Source of the DNA: CAVXZE01 sp963766175
GTDB taxonomy: Bacteria > Myxococcota_A > UBA9160 > UBA6930
Reading direction: 5' to 3'
NCBI GenBank assembly: GCA_963766175.1
Contig: CAVXZE010000016.1
Location: forward strand, 491,409 to 555,408
Length of the DNA stretch: 64,000 bases
Shown here one piece after another: positions 1-8,634 of this stretch. The translations under genes and the position numbers were made by a program. Every line of letters starts with the position of its first letter. Position 1 is the first letter of the stretch. The notes beneath the pieces were generated by a model that worked only from the letters and a program-made list of their open reading frames with translations, had not been told where the DNA came from and did no database searches.

Positions 1-44
1 TCGGTCGAGTACACCAGCCGGGAATCGTCGCGCCTGCGCTTCAC
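1..44 (-). CDS. YciH/SUI1-like translation factor, N-terminal fragment
   Basis: Reading leftward from a GTG at 44-42, the frame gives VKRRRDDSRLVYST and runs off the window. The RLVYST string right at the N-terminus is typical of bacterial YciH (SUI1/eIF1 family) proteins. The GTG overlaps the TGA stop of the upstream gene (GTGA arrangement), which suggests translational coupling. Only 14 residues are visible, so the identification rests on one short motif; another small protein cannot be excluded. Confidence 0.4.
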   Translation of the reverse strand, partial: MKRRRDDSRLVYST

Positions 45-631
45 GAGAGGCTCTCTTCGCGAGACCTGCTCGCGAAGCGCTCCAGCACCATCCGCATGGT
101 GTCCTGCTGCTGGATTCCGCCGAAGGGCCAGCGGCCCAGCATGAAGGTCGGTACGCCGGTCACCATGTCCTGCGCGGCGAGGTGGGTGCGGCTCTCGAGC
201 TTGCCTCGCGCTTCGGCGATCGCGTCAGGGTCGATGGGGATTTGCGATTTGCGGGCGAGGGCCGCTACATCCTCCACCGGACGGCCTTCTTCATAGAGCG
301 CCGTCCAGACCCGCTCTCGCCAGCTGTCGCCGCATCCGAGCTCGTCGGCGGCGATCGCCGCCGAGTTCAAGGGACGCGAGTCGAGCCACAGCGAGGGAAT
401 CCGCACGGGAACCGAGAGCTCGTGTGCGATCCGTGCCGCATTGGCCCGAGAGGCTTCGGGAATCGTTCCGCCCCGCCGGTAGGGAGCCAGCTGGGCCAGG
501 TCCAGCGGGCTCCAGACCAGGTCGATCTCGAGCTCTTCCAGGGCCGGGGTGAGCCGCTCCATCACCCGATGCGCCACGTAGCAGATCACCGATGCAAAGT
601 CGTAGTACACCGGAACTCGAAGCCGCTCCAT
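41..631 (-). CDS. DsbA-fold oxidoreductase / 2-hydroxychromene-2-carboxylate isomerase-like protein
   Basis: This 196-residue protein has the thioredoxin-fold layout of the DSBA/kappa-GST family. An N-terminal strand leads into the active-site helix (DFASVICYVAHR, residues 11-22), a helical insert follows, and a C-terminal cis-proline loop (GVPTFML) precedes the conserved FGGIQ motif. The usual CXXC is SVIC at residues 14-17, so only the second Cys is kept. That argues against a disulfide exchanger and for a glutathione- or CoA-linked isomerase, as in 2-hydroxychromene-2-carboxylate isomerases. The gene is divergent from the M16 peptidase pair, with 82 bp between, and its stop overlaps the next minus-strand start. 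The substrate cannot be read from the sequence. Confidence 0.75.
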   Translation of the reverse strand: MERLRVPVYYDFASVICYVAHRVMERLTPALEELEIDLVWSPLDLAQLAPYRRGGTIPEASRANAARIAHELSVPVRIPSLWLDSRPLNSAAIAADELGCGDSWRERVWTALYEEGRPVEDVAALARKSQIPIDPDAIAEARGKLESRTHLAAQDMVTGVPTFMLGRWPFGGIQQQDTMRMVLERFASRSREESLS

Positions 632-713
632 CCCTCAGTCCCGCGGCGCGCGCCGCCTCGCGCCGCCGAGCGGCGCTTGCCTACAGGGTACCCGCCCGAT
701 ACCGTTCGGCGCC

Positions 714-2063
714 ATGCGATCGCTTCTGGTGGCCACGATTCTGATGTTCCTGAGCGCCTCGACGGGGGCCGAGAGCACCTCCGGCATCGACGACCCCGCG
801 CTGCGAACTCGCACCAGGGTGCTCGACAACGGCCTCACCATCCTCACGCTCGAGGATCGGACCACGCCCGTCGTCTCCTTCCAGGTGTGGGTTCGCGTGG
901 GATCCGGGGACGAGTCCCGTTTCACCGGCCTCGCCCATCTCTTCGAACACATGATGTTCCGGGGCTCGAAGAACCTCCCTCCCGAGGCCCACGGTCGAAT
1001 CATCGCCGAGCGCGGCGGCCGCGTAAACGCGTACACCTCGCGGGACGTCACTGTCTACTTCGCCGACATGACCGCCGAGCACCTGCCGCTGCTGATCGAG
1101 CTGGAGGCGGAACGCCTCCAGCACCTGGACATCAGCGAGGAGAGCCTGGCCAGCGAGCGGGAGGTGGTCCTCGAGGAGCGGCGGATGCGCACCGAGGACA
1201 GTCCCGACGGTCGCGCCTTCGAGGCCCTGCTGGCCTTGAGCTTCCAGGCCCACCCCTACCGGGTGCCCACCATCGGCTGGCGCAGCGACGTGGAGAAGGT
1301 GGGCGTCGAGGATTGCCTCGACTTCTTCAGGACCTACTACGCACCTGACAATCTCGTCATCTCCATCGCCGGCGACTTCGAAGCCGACGAGGCAATCGCC
1401 CTGATCGAACGACACATGGGTTCGCTGGATCCGGCTCTGGAGATCCCGCGCAATCCCACCACCGAGCCCGAGCAGGACGGCCCACGCCGATCCACGGTCT
1501 ACTTCGACGTGCGCGGCCCGCTGCTGGCGATCGCGTGGCACGCTCCTCCCACCGGGCATGCGGATGCGGAAGCCCTCGACGTGGCCAGCGAGATCCTCTC
1601 CAGCGGTCGGACCAGCCGTCTCTATCGGCGACTCGTCTACGACGAGGCGAAGGCCTTGTTCGCCTCCGGCGGCTACTGGGAGCTCCACCGCGCCGGAGTC
1701 TTCTTCGCGATGGCGGGAGTGCGACCGGGTGAGAGCGTGGAGGAGGTCGAGGAGCTGTTCCTGGACGAGATCGCCAAGCTCCGGGGCGATCCGGTCGACG
1801 CTCAGGAGCTCGAGAAGGCGAAGCGGGGCCTCGAGGTCGCCCTCGTCGATGGCCTCGACACCAGCCACGCGCTGGCCTCCCGGATTGCCAACGACTACAC
1901 CGTCTTCGGTCGGATTCGCTCTCTCGACGAACGCCTCGGGGCGATTCAGGCCGTCACCGCCGAGGACGTCCAGCGGGTGGCCCGCACCTACCTGGTGCCC
2001 GACAAGCGCAGTGTCGTGCACCTGGTGAGGCGGCCCGCGGACCCCGGCCAGGAGTCGCCGTGA
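714..2063 (+). CDS. M16 family zinc metallopeptidase (catalytic subunit), secreted
   Basis: A 449-residue insulinase/pitrilysin-family protease. A short signal peptide (residues 1-19, hydrophobic with SASTGA cleavage region) precedes the first M16 domain. The inverted zinc motif HLFEH is at residues 75-79, and the third ligand is a Glu in the EREVVLEERR segment near residue 155. The second half is the inactive M16 lobe, with the usual LYRRLV and AKRGLE helices. The length fits a one-chain half of a two-subunit bacterial M16B enzyme. The next gene, its non-catalytic partner, starts inside the stop codon (GTGA), so the two are very probably co-translated and form a periplasmic heterodimer. Confidence 0.9.
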   Translation: MRSLLVATILMFLSASTGAESTSGIDDPALRTRTRVLDNGLTILTLEDRTTPVVSFQVWVRVGSGDESRFTGLAHLFEHMMFRGSKNLPPEAHGRIIAERGGRVNAYTSRDVTVYFADMTAEHLPLLIELEAERLQHLDISEESLASEREVVLEERRMRTEDSPDGRAFEALLALSFQAHPYRVPTIGWRSDVEKVGVEDCLDFFRTYYAPDNLVISIAGDFEADEAIALIERHMGSLDPALEIPRNPTTEPEQDGPRRSTVYFDVRGPLLAIAWHAPPTGHADAEALDVASEILSSGRTSRLYRRLVYDEAKALFASGGYWELHRAGVFFAMAGVRPGESVEEVEELFLDEIAKLRGDPVDAQELEKAKRGLEVALVDGLDTSHALASRIANDYTVFGRIRSLDERLGAIQAVTAEDVQRVARTYLVPDKRSVVHLVRRPADPGQESP

Positions 2064-3478
2064 GTCGCTGCACCCTTGCACTTCCGCTGCTGGCGATCCT
2101 GCTCGGCTGCGCGTCCTTCCGCGAGCTGCCCGCCTGGGAGAAGCCGCCCCCGCCCGCCAGGGACGCACCGGTGGTGGATGCGTCGCGACTTCACCGGGCG
2201 GAGCTTCCCAACGGGATGCGCGTTCTGGTGCTCGAAGACCCCCGCCTGCCCCGGCTCCAGGTCGGCGTCGTCGCCCGCCGGGGTGCCGGAATCGTTGCGC
2301 CCGAGCGAGCGGGCCTGGCGGAGTTCACCGCGGAGCTGATGGAGCGGGGGGCTGGAGACCGCGACGCCCTCGAGCTTGCCGCGGTGGTCGACAATCTCGG
2401 CGCCTCCCTCAGCGTCTCGGCCGGCTGGGATTCCACGGTGGCGGGCGTGTCCGGGCTCTCCCGGGATCTGGACGCGCTCTTCGCGGTGCTGACCGATGTG
2501 GTTCGCAGGCCGCGCTTCGAGGCCGAGGAGGCGGAGCGGGTGCGCGCCGAACAGCTGGCCGGAATCGAGAAGGCCAAGGACAGCCCCCAAGCCCTCGCAG
2601 GCCGGAGCTTCCAGGCGACGCTCTACCCGCGACACCGCTACGGGTCGCCACTCGCGGGGACTTCCGAGGCGGTGGCGGAGTTCGGCCCGGCGGATGCGCG
2701 GGAATTTCATGGGCGCGTCTTCACCGCGAGCAACACGCTCTTCTTCGCCACCGGTGACCTCAAGGCCGCCGATATCCTGGACCGGGTCGAGGCGGGTTTC
2801 GGCGACTGGCCGGCCGGAAGCGTCCCGAAGCCCGGCCCCGCGCCCCCCACTCCGGCACCCCCCGACCGGCGCATCGCCCTGGTGGATCGCCCCGATCTCG
2901 TCCAGGCCCAGATCCTGGTGGGACACGAGGGGATCTCTCGCACCAACCCCGAGCGGCTCGCGGCCTCCCTCATGAACACGGTGCTGGGAAGCGGCGGCTT
3001 TTCTTCGCGGCTCCTGAACCGGGTGCGCGCCGAAGAGGGACTCACCTACAGCGTCTATTCCTACTTCGACCTGCGGCGACACCCTGGCCCCTTTGTCGTG
3101 AGTACCTTCACCCGGGTGGCGGAGGTCCGCCGCGTCGTCGACCTGCTGCTGTCCGAGCTCTCCCGGGTGCGCTCGGAGCCGCCTTCCCAGGAAGAGGTCA
3201 CCAACGCCCAGAGCCAGATGGTCGGGAATTTCTCCCTGGGACTCGAGACCTCCTCCGCAGTGACCAGCTCCCTGGTGGATCTCGACGTGTACGGCCTGCC
3301 CGAGGATTCGCTCGACACCTTTCGGGGTCGCATCCGCACCCTCACCGCCGAAGACACGGCTCGGGCAGCTCGCGACCTGGTGCACCCGGAACGCGCCGCC
3401 ATCCTGGTGGTAGGTCCGGCAGAGGCGATCCTTCCCCAGCTCGAAGAGCTGGGAGCGGTCGAGATCATTCAGCCCTAG
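2060..3478 (+). CDS. M16 family peptidase-like lipoprotein (non-catalytic partner)
   Basis: A 472-residue M16 protein starting at a GTG that overlaps the upstream stop, with AGGAG just before it. Residues 1-17 form a lipoprotein signal ending in a lipobox (LLGC), so the chain is probably anchored to a membrane. Where the catalytic HXXEH should be, the sequence reads LAEFTAELM, so all zinc ligands are gone. The later substrate-grip segment is present (SRLLNRVRAEEGLTYSVYS). This matches known bacterial M16 pairs in which one chain holds zinc and the other forms the closed chamber. The exact substrate is unknown. Confidence 0.88.
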   Translation: MSRCTLALPLLAILLGCASFRELPAWEKPPPPARDAPVVDASRLHRAELPNGMRVLVLEDPRLPRLQVGVVARRGAGIVAPERAGLAEFTAELMERGAGDRDALELAAVVDNLGASLSVSAGWDSTVAGVSGLSRDLDALFAVLTDVVRRPRFEAEEAERVRAEQLAGIEKAKDSPQALAGRSFQATLYPRHRYGSPLAGTSEAVAEFGPADAREFHGRVFTASNTLFFATGDLKAADILDRVEAGFGDWPAGSVPKPGPAPPTPAPPDRRIALVDRPDLVQAQILVGHEGISRTNPERLAASLMNTVLGSGGFSSRLLNRVRAEEGLTYSVYSYFDLRRHPGPFVVSTFTRVAEVRRVVDLLLSELSRVRSEPPSQEEVTNAQSQMVGNFSLGLETSSAVTSSLVDLDVYGLPEDSLDTFRGRIRTLTAEDTARAARDLVHPERAAILVVGPAEAILPQLEELGAVEIIQP

Positions 3479-3837
3479 CCAGCGCTCCTCGCGCGCCCCC
3501 TACCGCTGTTGTCATCGGAGGCTGCTTCGAAAGCCTCGATGAATCAGCCTTCTAGCGGCCAGCCTTGCCGACTGATTGCGCCTTTGTTTCCGGTTGGTGT
3601 GTGGAGCGAATTCTCGAAAAAGAGATTCGCCCACTAGAACCGACACTTAAGCGGGATGCTCACCGATCCGATTCAACAAAGGTGCTCATCCGATTCAACA
3701 AAGCTGCTCATCCGATGCCGCGAAGCTGCTCATTCGATGCCGCGAAACTGCTCGTCCATGGAGCGGCGCATGGTGAGTTCAGCGGAGAAAATGACGCTGT
3801 TGCTCGCGCACGAATGCGCAAGAGCGGAGGAATGGTA
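3479..3837. other. 359-bp low-GC intergenic region
   Basis: This gap between the M16 pair and the PEP-CTERM gene is visibly less GC-rich than its neighbours. It contains the 22-bp tandem repeat block annotated separately. An open frame continues upstream of the PEP-CTERM start through this stretch, but it lacks codon bias and a ribosome binding site, and the 22-bp period is not a multiple of three, so I treat it as non-coding. Confidence 0.6.
3657..3770 (+). repeat. 22-bp tandem direct repeats (about five units)
   Basis: Units begin with TGCTCA at 3657, 3683, 3705, 3727 and a decayed TGCTCG copy at 3749. The spacing is exactly 22 bp from 3683 onward; the first unit carries a 4-nt insertion. 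Two sub-types exist: early copies end in TTCAACAAA and later ones in TGCCGCGAA. The block lies about 70-180 bp upstream of the PEP-CTERM start codon. A 22-bp period is near two helical turns, which would suit a regulator array, but a decayed minisatellite is equally possible. Confidence 0.8.
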
Positions 3838-4548
3838 ATGCGAATCAGACTTCTCGTTGCGGTTGTTCTTCTCGGCGGGCTTGCATTGCTCGCGTGGGCG
3901 GAGGATTCGCGTGCTCTCCTGATCGACGATTTCTCCACGGACCAGACTGTGAGCGTGATTGCCATCCTGGGCTCCGCGAACTCCCAGGTCTCGGGATCGG
4001 GGATTCTGGGCGGCGAGCGAGACATGGAAGTGACACTTGATTTTGACTTTGGAGTCATCATGGCTGCCTCTGGCGATGCGCTGACTTACATGCATGCAGG
4101 GAATTCCAGGGGAACCGCCCTGATCGTCTGGGACGGCGCTGATGGCGATGCGGCGTTGGATCCGACTGGTCTCGGCTCGATCGACTTCACCGATGGCGGG
4201 GCGGAGGACAAAATCGGCATTCCGCTCCTCAGCAACAATTTCTCAGCCCCAGTGACCTTGACGGCCTACACCGATGGAGCCAACTTCTCGACGGCCACGG
4301 TAGCGCTCCCGGGGAGTGTTCCTCCGCAGCAGTCGCTGACCGTGTTGTTCACGGACTTTGCCGTCGCCGGCGGGACCGGCGCCGATTTCACCAACATCGG
4401 CGCCTTCTCCCTATACATCGATGGGAGTGCGACTCCAGCGCTCACTGTCGTACTCGACTCCGTCGTCCCAGAACCCTCCACTGGCAGCTTGCTGCTCTTC
4501 GGCATCCTGATGCTCGCCTCGATTCGCCGCTACCGCTGGGCGCCTTGA
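3838..4548 (+). CDS. PEP-CTERM sorting domain protein
   Basis: A 236-residue exported protein. The ATG at 3838 was chosen because GCGGAGG sits at the right spacing and a signal peptide begins at once (MRIRLLVAVVLLGG...). The body is beta-rich, with repeated DFS, TVSVIAILGS and GADGDAALD segments, resembling a surface or matrix protein. The C-terminus has the full exosortase-recognition tripartite tail: VPEPST, a hydrophobic helix (LLLFGILMLAS), then a basic end (IRRYR). Such proteins are processed by an exosortase and often belong to an exopolysaccharide matrix. No exosortase gene is in this window. Lower GC and upstream repeats suggest a separate evolutionary history from the flanks. Confidence 0.85.
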   Translation: MRIRLLVAVVLLGGLALLAWAEDSRALLIDDFSTDQTVSVIAILGSANSQVSGSGILGGERDMEVTLDFDFGVIMAASGDALTYMHAGNSRGTALIVWDGADGDAALDPTGLGSIDFTDGGAEDKIGIPLLSNNFSAPVTLTAYTDGANFSTATVALPGSVPPQQSLTVLFTDFAVAGGTGADFTNIGAFSLYIDGSATPALTVVLDSVVPEPSTGSLLLFGILMLASIRRYRWAP

Positions 4549-4657
4549 CCCATTGAAGGTGAGCTAGCGCGGATCGGTGGTGGAGCTACGCTCGTCCATC
4601 CGATCCAACCGATAGGAATCCTCCACCTCCGGAGGACGCCGGAGCAGAGCGTTCCCC

Positions 4658-7327
4658 ATGACGGTGCGGAATCTCGATGCCCTCTTCCGGCCCCAGTCGA
4701 TTGCCGTGGTTGGGGCCTCGAACCGCGGCAACACCGTGGGCGCGGTCGCGATGCGGAACCTCCTGGGCAGTGGCTTCGAAGGCCCGGTCATGCCCGTCAA
4801 CCCGGAGCAAAAGGCCATCGCGGGTGTGCTGGCCTATCCCGACGTCAGGAGCCTGCCCTCGGCACCCGACCTGGCGGTGATCTGCACACCCCTCGCGACG
4901 GCGCCCGCTCTGGTGTCGGAGCTCGGTGAGCTGGGCACCCGCGCCGCGATCCTTCTCACGGCGGGTCCCTCCGGTGTCGAGGGCGGAGCCGATGAGAAGC
5001 TGCGGCAGGAGATGCTGGCGGCCTCGGAGCCGCACTGCCTGCGAATCCTCGGCCCGAACTCCCTGGGCGTTCTGGTGCCGGAGATCGGCCTCAACGCCAG
5101 CTTCGCCCATCTGGAGGCGCTGCCCGGCCGGCTCGCCCTGGTGTCGCAATCGCGCGCGCTCTGCGCGGCGGTGCTCGACTGGGCGGGTTCCCGCGGAATC
5201 GGCTTCTCGCACTTCGTCTCCCTCGGGAACAGCGCCGACGTCGATGTGGGGGATGTGCTCGACTATCTGGGTGCGGAGATTTCGACCTCCGCCATTCTCC
5301 TCTACCTGGAAGCCGTGGACGAGCGGCGCAAGTTCATGTCCGCCGGTCGCCGCGCTGCGCGCAACAAGCCCGTGATCGTGATCAAGTCCGGTCGCCTGGG
5401 CGAGGCCGTGCGCGTAGCGGCCTCGCATGCGGGCGCACTCGCCGGAGAGGACGAGGTGTACGACGCGGCCTTCCGCCGCGCGGGAATGCTTCGCGTCGAC
5501 CAGATTCAGGAGCTCTTCGACGCTGCGGAAACGTTGACGCGATCGCGTCCCGCCTCCGGGGACCGTCTGCTGATCGTGACCAACGGACGGGGTCCGGGCG
5601 CCGTGGCGGCGGATGCCCAGATCGTCGGGGGAGGGCGCCTGGCTGAACTCTCGGCCGAGATCCGGCAGCGGCTCGACGAGGTGCTTCCCGCGACCTGGTC
5701 GGGAGCCAACCCGATCGACATCACCTGCGACGCGCCGGGAGGTCGCTACGCGGCCACTCTCGAGATCCTGCTCGCGGAATCGGACGCCGATGGGATCCTC
5801 GTGCTCTATTCGCCCACGGCGATCGCTTCGAGCGAGGATGCGGCACGGGCGGTGGCCGAAACCATCGCCGCGGTCGCTCCCCATCGCATCGTGCTGACGA
5901 GCTGGCTGGGAGGGGAGGGTGCCGAGCCGGCGCGACGCATCCTCCGGGACGCCGCCATCGCCACCTACGATGCGCCGGGTGATGCGGTGAGAACCTTCCT
6001 CCACATGGTCTCCTACCGTCGCAACCAGAGACAACTGATGGAGACGCCGCCGTCGCTTCCCGAGGAGTTTGCCCCCGACTCGGCTGCAGCGCGCGCGGTG
6101 GTCGAGAGTGCGCTGGCAGCGGGCCGCGAGGTGCTCAGCGAGCCGGAATCAAAGGAGGTCCTCTCCGCCTACGGGATCCCCAGCGTGGAGACGAGGATCG
6201 CGGGCGACCCCGAGCAGGCGGTGGAGATGGCCGCCGAGCTCGGCTTTCCGGTCGCCCTCAAGATCCTCTCACCCGAGGTCGCCCACAAGACGGATGTCGG
6301 TGGCGTGGCGCTGGATCTGGAGACGTCAAAGGCCGTTCGGGAGGCGGCCGACGCGCTCGGCAAACGCCTGCGCGTTCTCCAGCCCGGCGCGAACCTGGAG
6401 GGCTTCGTGGTGCAGCCCATGGCGCGACGGTCGGGGGCCCCCGAGCTCATCGTGGGGGCCGCCGCAGATCGCGTCTTCGGGCCGGTGCTGCTCTTCGGAC
6501 GCGGGGGAACGGCGGTCGAACTGATCGCCGACCGCGCCATCGGATTTCCGCCGCTCAACATGAACCTCGCCCGTGAGCTCGTTAGCCGGACTCGCGTGTC
6601 CAGGCTGCTGGGAGGCTACCGGGGCCGGGCCCCGGCGGATCGGGAGGCGATCTGCCTGACGCTGGTCCAGCTCTCGCAGCTCGTGGTGGATCTGAGCGAG
6701 GTGATCGAGGTCGACGTGAATCCGTTGCTCGCCGACGAGAGCGGTGTGCTGGCATTGGACGCGCGCATTCGAATCGCCCCGGCCGCTGGTTCCGAGCGTC
6801 TGGCGATCCGTCCGTATCCGAGTGAGCTCGAGGAGACGATCGCGGTCCGCGCGGGCAGATCCCTGGTGATGCGCCCGATCCGGCCCGAGGACGAGCCCGC
6901 CCACAGCCGCTTCTTCCAGCACCTCGAGCCGGAAGACCTCTACCTCCGCTTCTTCAGCACGGTTCGCAAGGCGCCGCACTCGCAGCTGGCCCGGTTCACA
7001 CAGATCGACTACGACCGCGAGATGGCCTTCGTTGCCCATGCTCCAGATCAGGAGGACGAGACCCTCGGCGTCGTGAGAGCGATTGCCGATCCGGACAACA
7101 AGCAGGCCGAGTTCGCGATCATCGTGCGCTCGGACGTCAAGGGTCAGGGTCTCGGCCGTGCGCTCGTCGAGAAGATGATCCGCTATTGCCGCAGCCGCGG
7201 CACGAGCGAGCTCGTGGGGCAGGTTCTCACCGAGAACACCGCGATGTTGTCGCTGGCGAAGAAGCTGGGATTCAGCTCACAGTTCGATCGCGAGGCCGGA
7301 ATGCTCGAAGTCCGGCTGCAGCTCTAG
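4658..7327 (+). CDS. NDP-forming acyl-CoA synthetase fused to GNAT acetyltransferase (Pat/AcdAB-like)
   Basis: An 889-residue multidomain protein with the architecture of E. coli PatZ. It has a CoA-binding Rossmann domain (about 1-140, SIAVVGASNR near 14), succinyl-CoA-synthetase-like alpha domains (about 150-450), an ATP-grasp beta domain (about 480-700; FPVALKILSPEVAHKTDVGG), and a C-terminal GNAT domain (about 735-889; RSDVKGQGLGRALVEKMI). The Pat group acetylates lysines of acyl-CoA synthetases. PatZ-type proteins are reported to lack the catalytic phospho-histidine, but here an ASHAGALAG motif keeps a His near residue 257, the position expected for ADP-forming acetyl-CoA synthetases. The synthetase half may therefore be active. 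The gene stands alone between the PEP-CTERM gene and a convergent transporter. Confidence 0.88.
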   Translation: MTVRNLDALFRPQSIAVVGASNRGNTVGAVAMRNLLGSGFEGPVMPVNPEQKAIAGVLAYPDVRSLPSAPDLAVICTPLATAPALVSELGELGTRAAILLTAGPSGVEGGADEKLRQEMLAASEPHCLRILGPNSLGVLVPEIGLNASFAHLEALPGRLALVSQSRALCAAVLDWAGSRGIGFSHFVSLGNSADVDVGDVLDYLGAEISTSAILLYLEAVDERRKFMSAGRRAARNKPVIVIKSGRLGEAVRVAASHAGALAGEDEVYDAAFRRAGMLRVDQIQELFDAAETLTRSRPASGDRLLIVTNGRGPGAVAADAQIVGGGRLAELSAEIRQRLDEVLPATWSGANPIDITCDAPGGRYAATLEILLAESDADGILVLYSPTAIASSEDAARAVAETIAAVAPHRIVLTSWLGGEGAEPARRILRDAAIATYDAPGDAVRTFLHMVSYRRNQRQLMETPPSLPEEFAPDSAAARAVVESALAAGREVLSEPESKEVLSAYGIPSVETRIAGDPEQAVEMAAELGFPVALKILSPEVAHKTDVGGVALDLETSKAVREAADALGKRLRVLQPGANLEGFVVQPMARRSGAPELIVGAAADRVFGPVLLFGRGGTAVELIADRAIGFPPLNMNLARELVSRTRVSRLLGGYRGRAPADREAICLTLVQLSQLVVDLSEVIEVDVNPLLADESGVLALDARIRIAPAAGSERLAIRPYPSELEETIAVRAGRSLVMRPIRPEDEPAHSRFFQHLEPEDLYLRFFSTVRKAPHSQLARFTQIDYDREMAFVAHAPDQEDETLGVVRAIADPDNKQAEFAIIVRSDVKGQGLGRALVEKMIRYCRSRGTSELVGQVLTENTAMLSLAKKLGFSSQFDREAGMLEVRLQL

Positions 7328-7348
7328 CCGCTCGCCGTCCCCCGACAG

Positions 7349-8620
7349 TCAGTTCCAGATGCCGAGCACTCTGACCAGCAGAAGCAGAGTGACGCCGACG
7401 ATCGAGTAGACCACACCGAGATACGCGATCAGTAGGTTGAGGCGCGACGGCCTGAATCGCTCATCGATCAGCCTGGTCACCGCGTAGATGTTGAGCAGGT
7501 AGATGAGCGGGTAGGCGACGAGTCCGGCCGAGACCGCCAGGAGAACCAGGAATAGCGGTCTTTGCCAGACGGTGGCCAGCAGCAGCCCTCCCAGAAGGAT
7601 CGCGATGGTATAGCCGACCCGCAGCGGCGGCAGCTCCGAGTCTCGGGGTCTTCCCCGGACGGAATTCCAGAGCTGCTCGACCATCCTCGGCACTCCGTCG
7701 GCATTCGCGTAGTAGCTGCCCCAGATGGCGATAAAGGCGACCCCGATGAAGAGCGGGAAGGTCCATGCGCCGACGGTCTCGGTGTAGACCTGCGAGAGCT
7801 TCACGGCGAGATCGACCCCCTCGAGGTCGACGCCGCGCGGATGCAGAACCACCGCCCCGAGAGAGACGAAGATCAGCGCGATCAACAGCGAGACGCCAAA
7901 GCCGATACGGAGATCCAGCAAGCTCTTCTGGAGCCCGTTCTCCAGCCCACCCTCTCGAACCCATTCGTCTCGTTTCTTCACCGCCCAGATCGAGTGCATG
8001 ATCGACGCGGCCGGGTCGGTCGGCATCCTCATCAGCGCCACCAATGTGACGAGTGAGCCGGCCGGAATCGCCGGCGTGAGCGCGCCCGAGAGCACTTGGC
8101 CCGGATCTGGAAGCTCGAAGCAGAATGCCACCACCGTGGCCAGCACCAGCACGCCCGACATGACGATGCAGATGACTTCCAATCCCCGGTAGCGGCCGGC
8201 AAAGACCAGCGCGGCGGTGAAGACGGAAATGATCACGCACCAATGATCGAAGGGCACCTGAGGCCAGCCCGCCACCAGGATCGACGCCGTGACGCTCAGC
8301 AGCGAGGCCACGACGAGGAAGGGAATCGTGGTCAGCAGGAGCCCGAAGAACAGCATCATCGGGACTCGGAGCCCCGGGAGCCGCAGGTAGGCGTCGATCA
8401 GTGAGCCGCCGGTCGCCACCGCGTAGCGGGGGCCGTATTCGAAGACGGGGTAGGTAAAGACGTGGGCGAGCAGGATCACCCACAGCAGTGAAAAGCCGAA
8501 TCTTGCACCCGAATAAGTGGCGAGAATCACGTGGGTCTGGCCGATCGCGACCATCGCCCATATCAGCCCGGGTCCGAGCTGTCTCGCGAACCGAACCACC
8601 GGGTTTCCAGATGCCGTCAT
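7349..8620 (-). CDS. Nramp-family-like membrane transporter (non-canonical metal site)
   Basis: A roughly 423-residue integral membrane protein with about 11 hydrophobic segments and the LeuT-fold pattern of the SLC11/Nramp family (RQLGPGLIWAMVAIG at the start, long alternating helices). The start at 8620 follows the upstream stop closely and opens on MTASGNPVVRFARQLGPG. In canonical Nramp proteins helix 1 carries DPGN and helix 6 carries MPH for manganese/iron binding. Here helix 1 reads AIGQTH and helix 6 reads RMPTDPAASIMH, so the usual ligand set is not conserved. The substrate may be another cation, or the protein may use a different site. It is the last gene of a minus-strand group with DUF3795 and nitroreductase genes. 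Confidence 0.75.
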   Translation of the reverse strand: MTASGNPVVRFARQLGPGLIWAMVAIGQTHVILATYSGARFGFSLLWVILLAHVFTYPVFEYGPRYAVATGGSLIDAYLRLPGLRVPMMLFFGLLLTTIPFLVVASLLSVTASILVAGWPQVPFDHWCVIISVFTAALVFAGRYRGLEVICIVMSGVLVLATVVAFCFELPDPGQVLSGALTPAIPAGSLVTLVALMRMPTDPAASIMHSIWAVKKRDEWVREGGLENGLQKSLLDLRIGFGVSLLIALIFVSLGAVVLHPRGVDLEGVDLAVKLSQVYTETVGAWTFPLFIGVAFIAIWGSYYANADGVPRMVEQLWNSVRGRPRDSELPPLRVGYTIAILLGGLLLATVWQRPLFLVLLAVSAGLVAYPLIYLLNIYAVTRLIDERFRPSRLNLLIAYLGVVYSIVGVTLLLLVRVLGIWN

Positions 8621-8634
8621 CTCAGAGAGAGCCA

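Noticed and set aside
681..2168. Long minus-strand frame opposite the M16 peptidases
   Set aside because: It is low complexity, lacks domain motifs and mirrors the coding bias of the real genes.
3565..3837. N-terminal extension of the PEP-CTERM protein
   Set aside because: A signal peptide begins at 3838 with a good ribosome binding site; the extension runs through 22-bp repeats that shift the reading frame.
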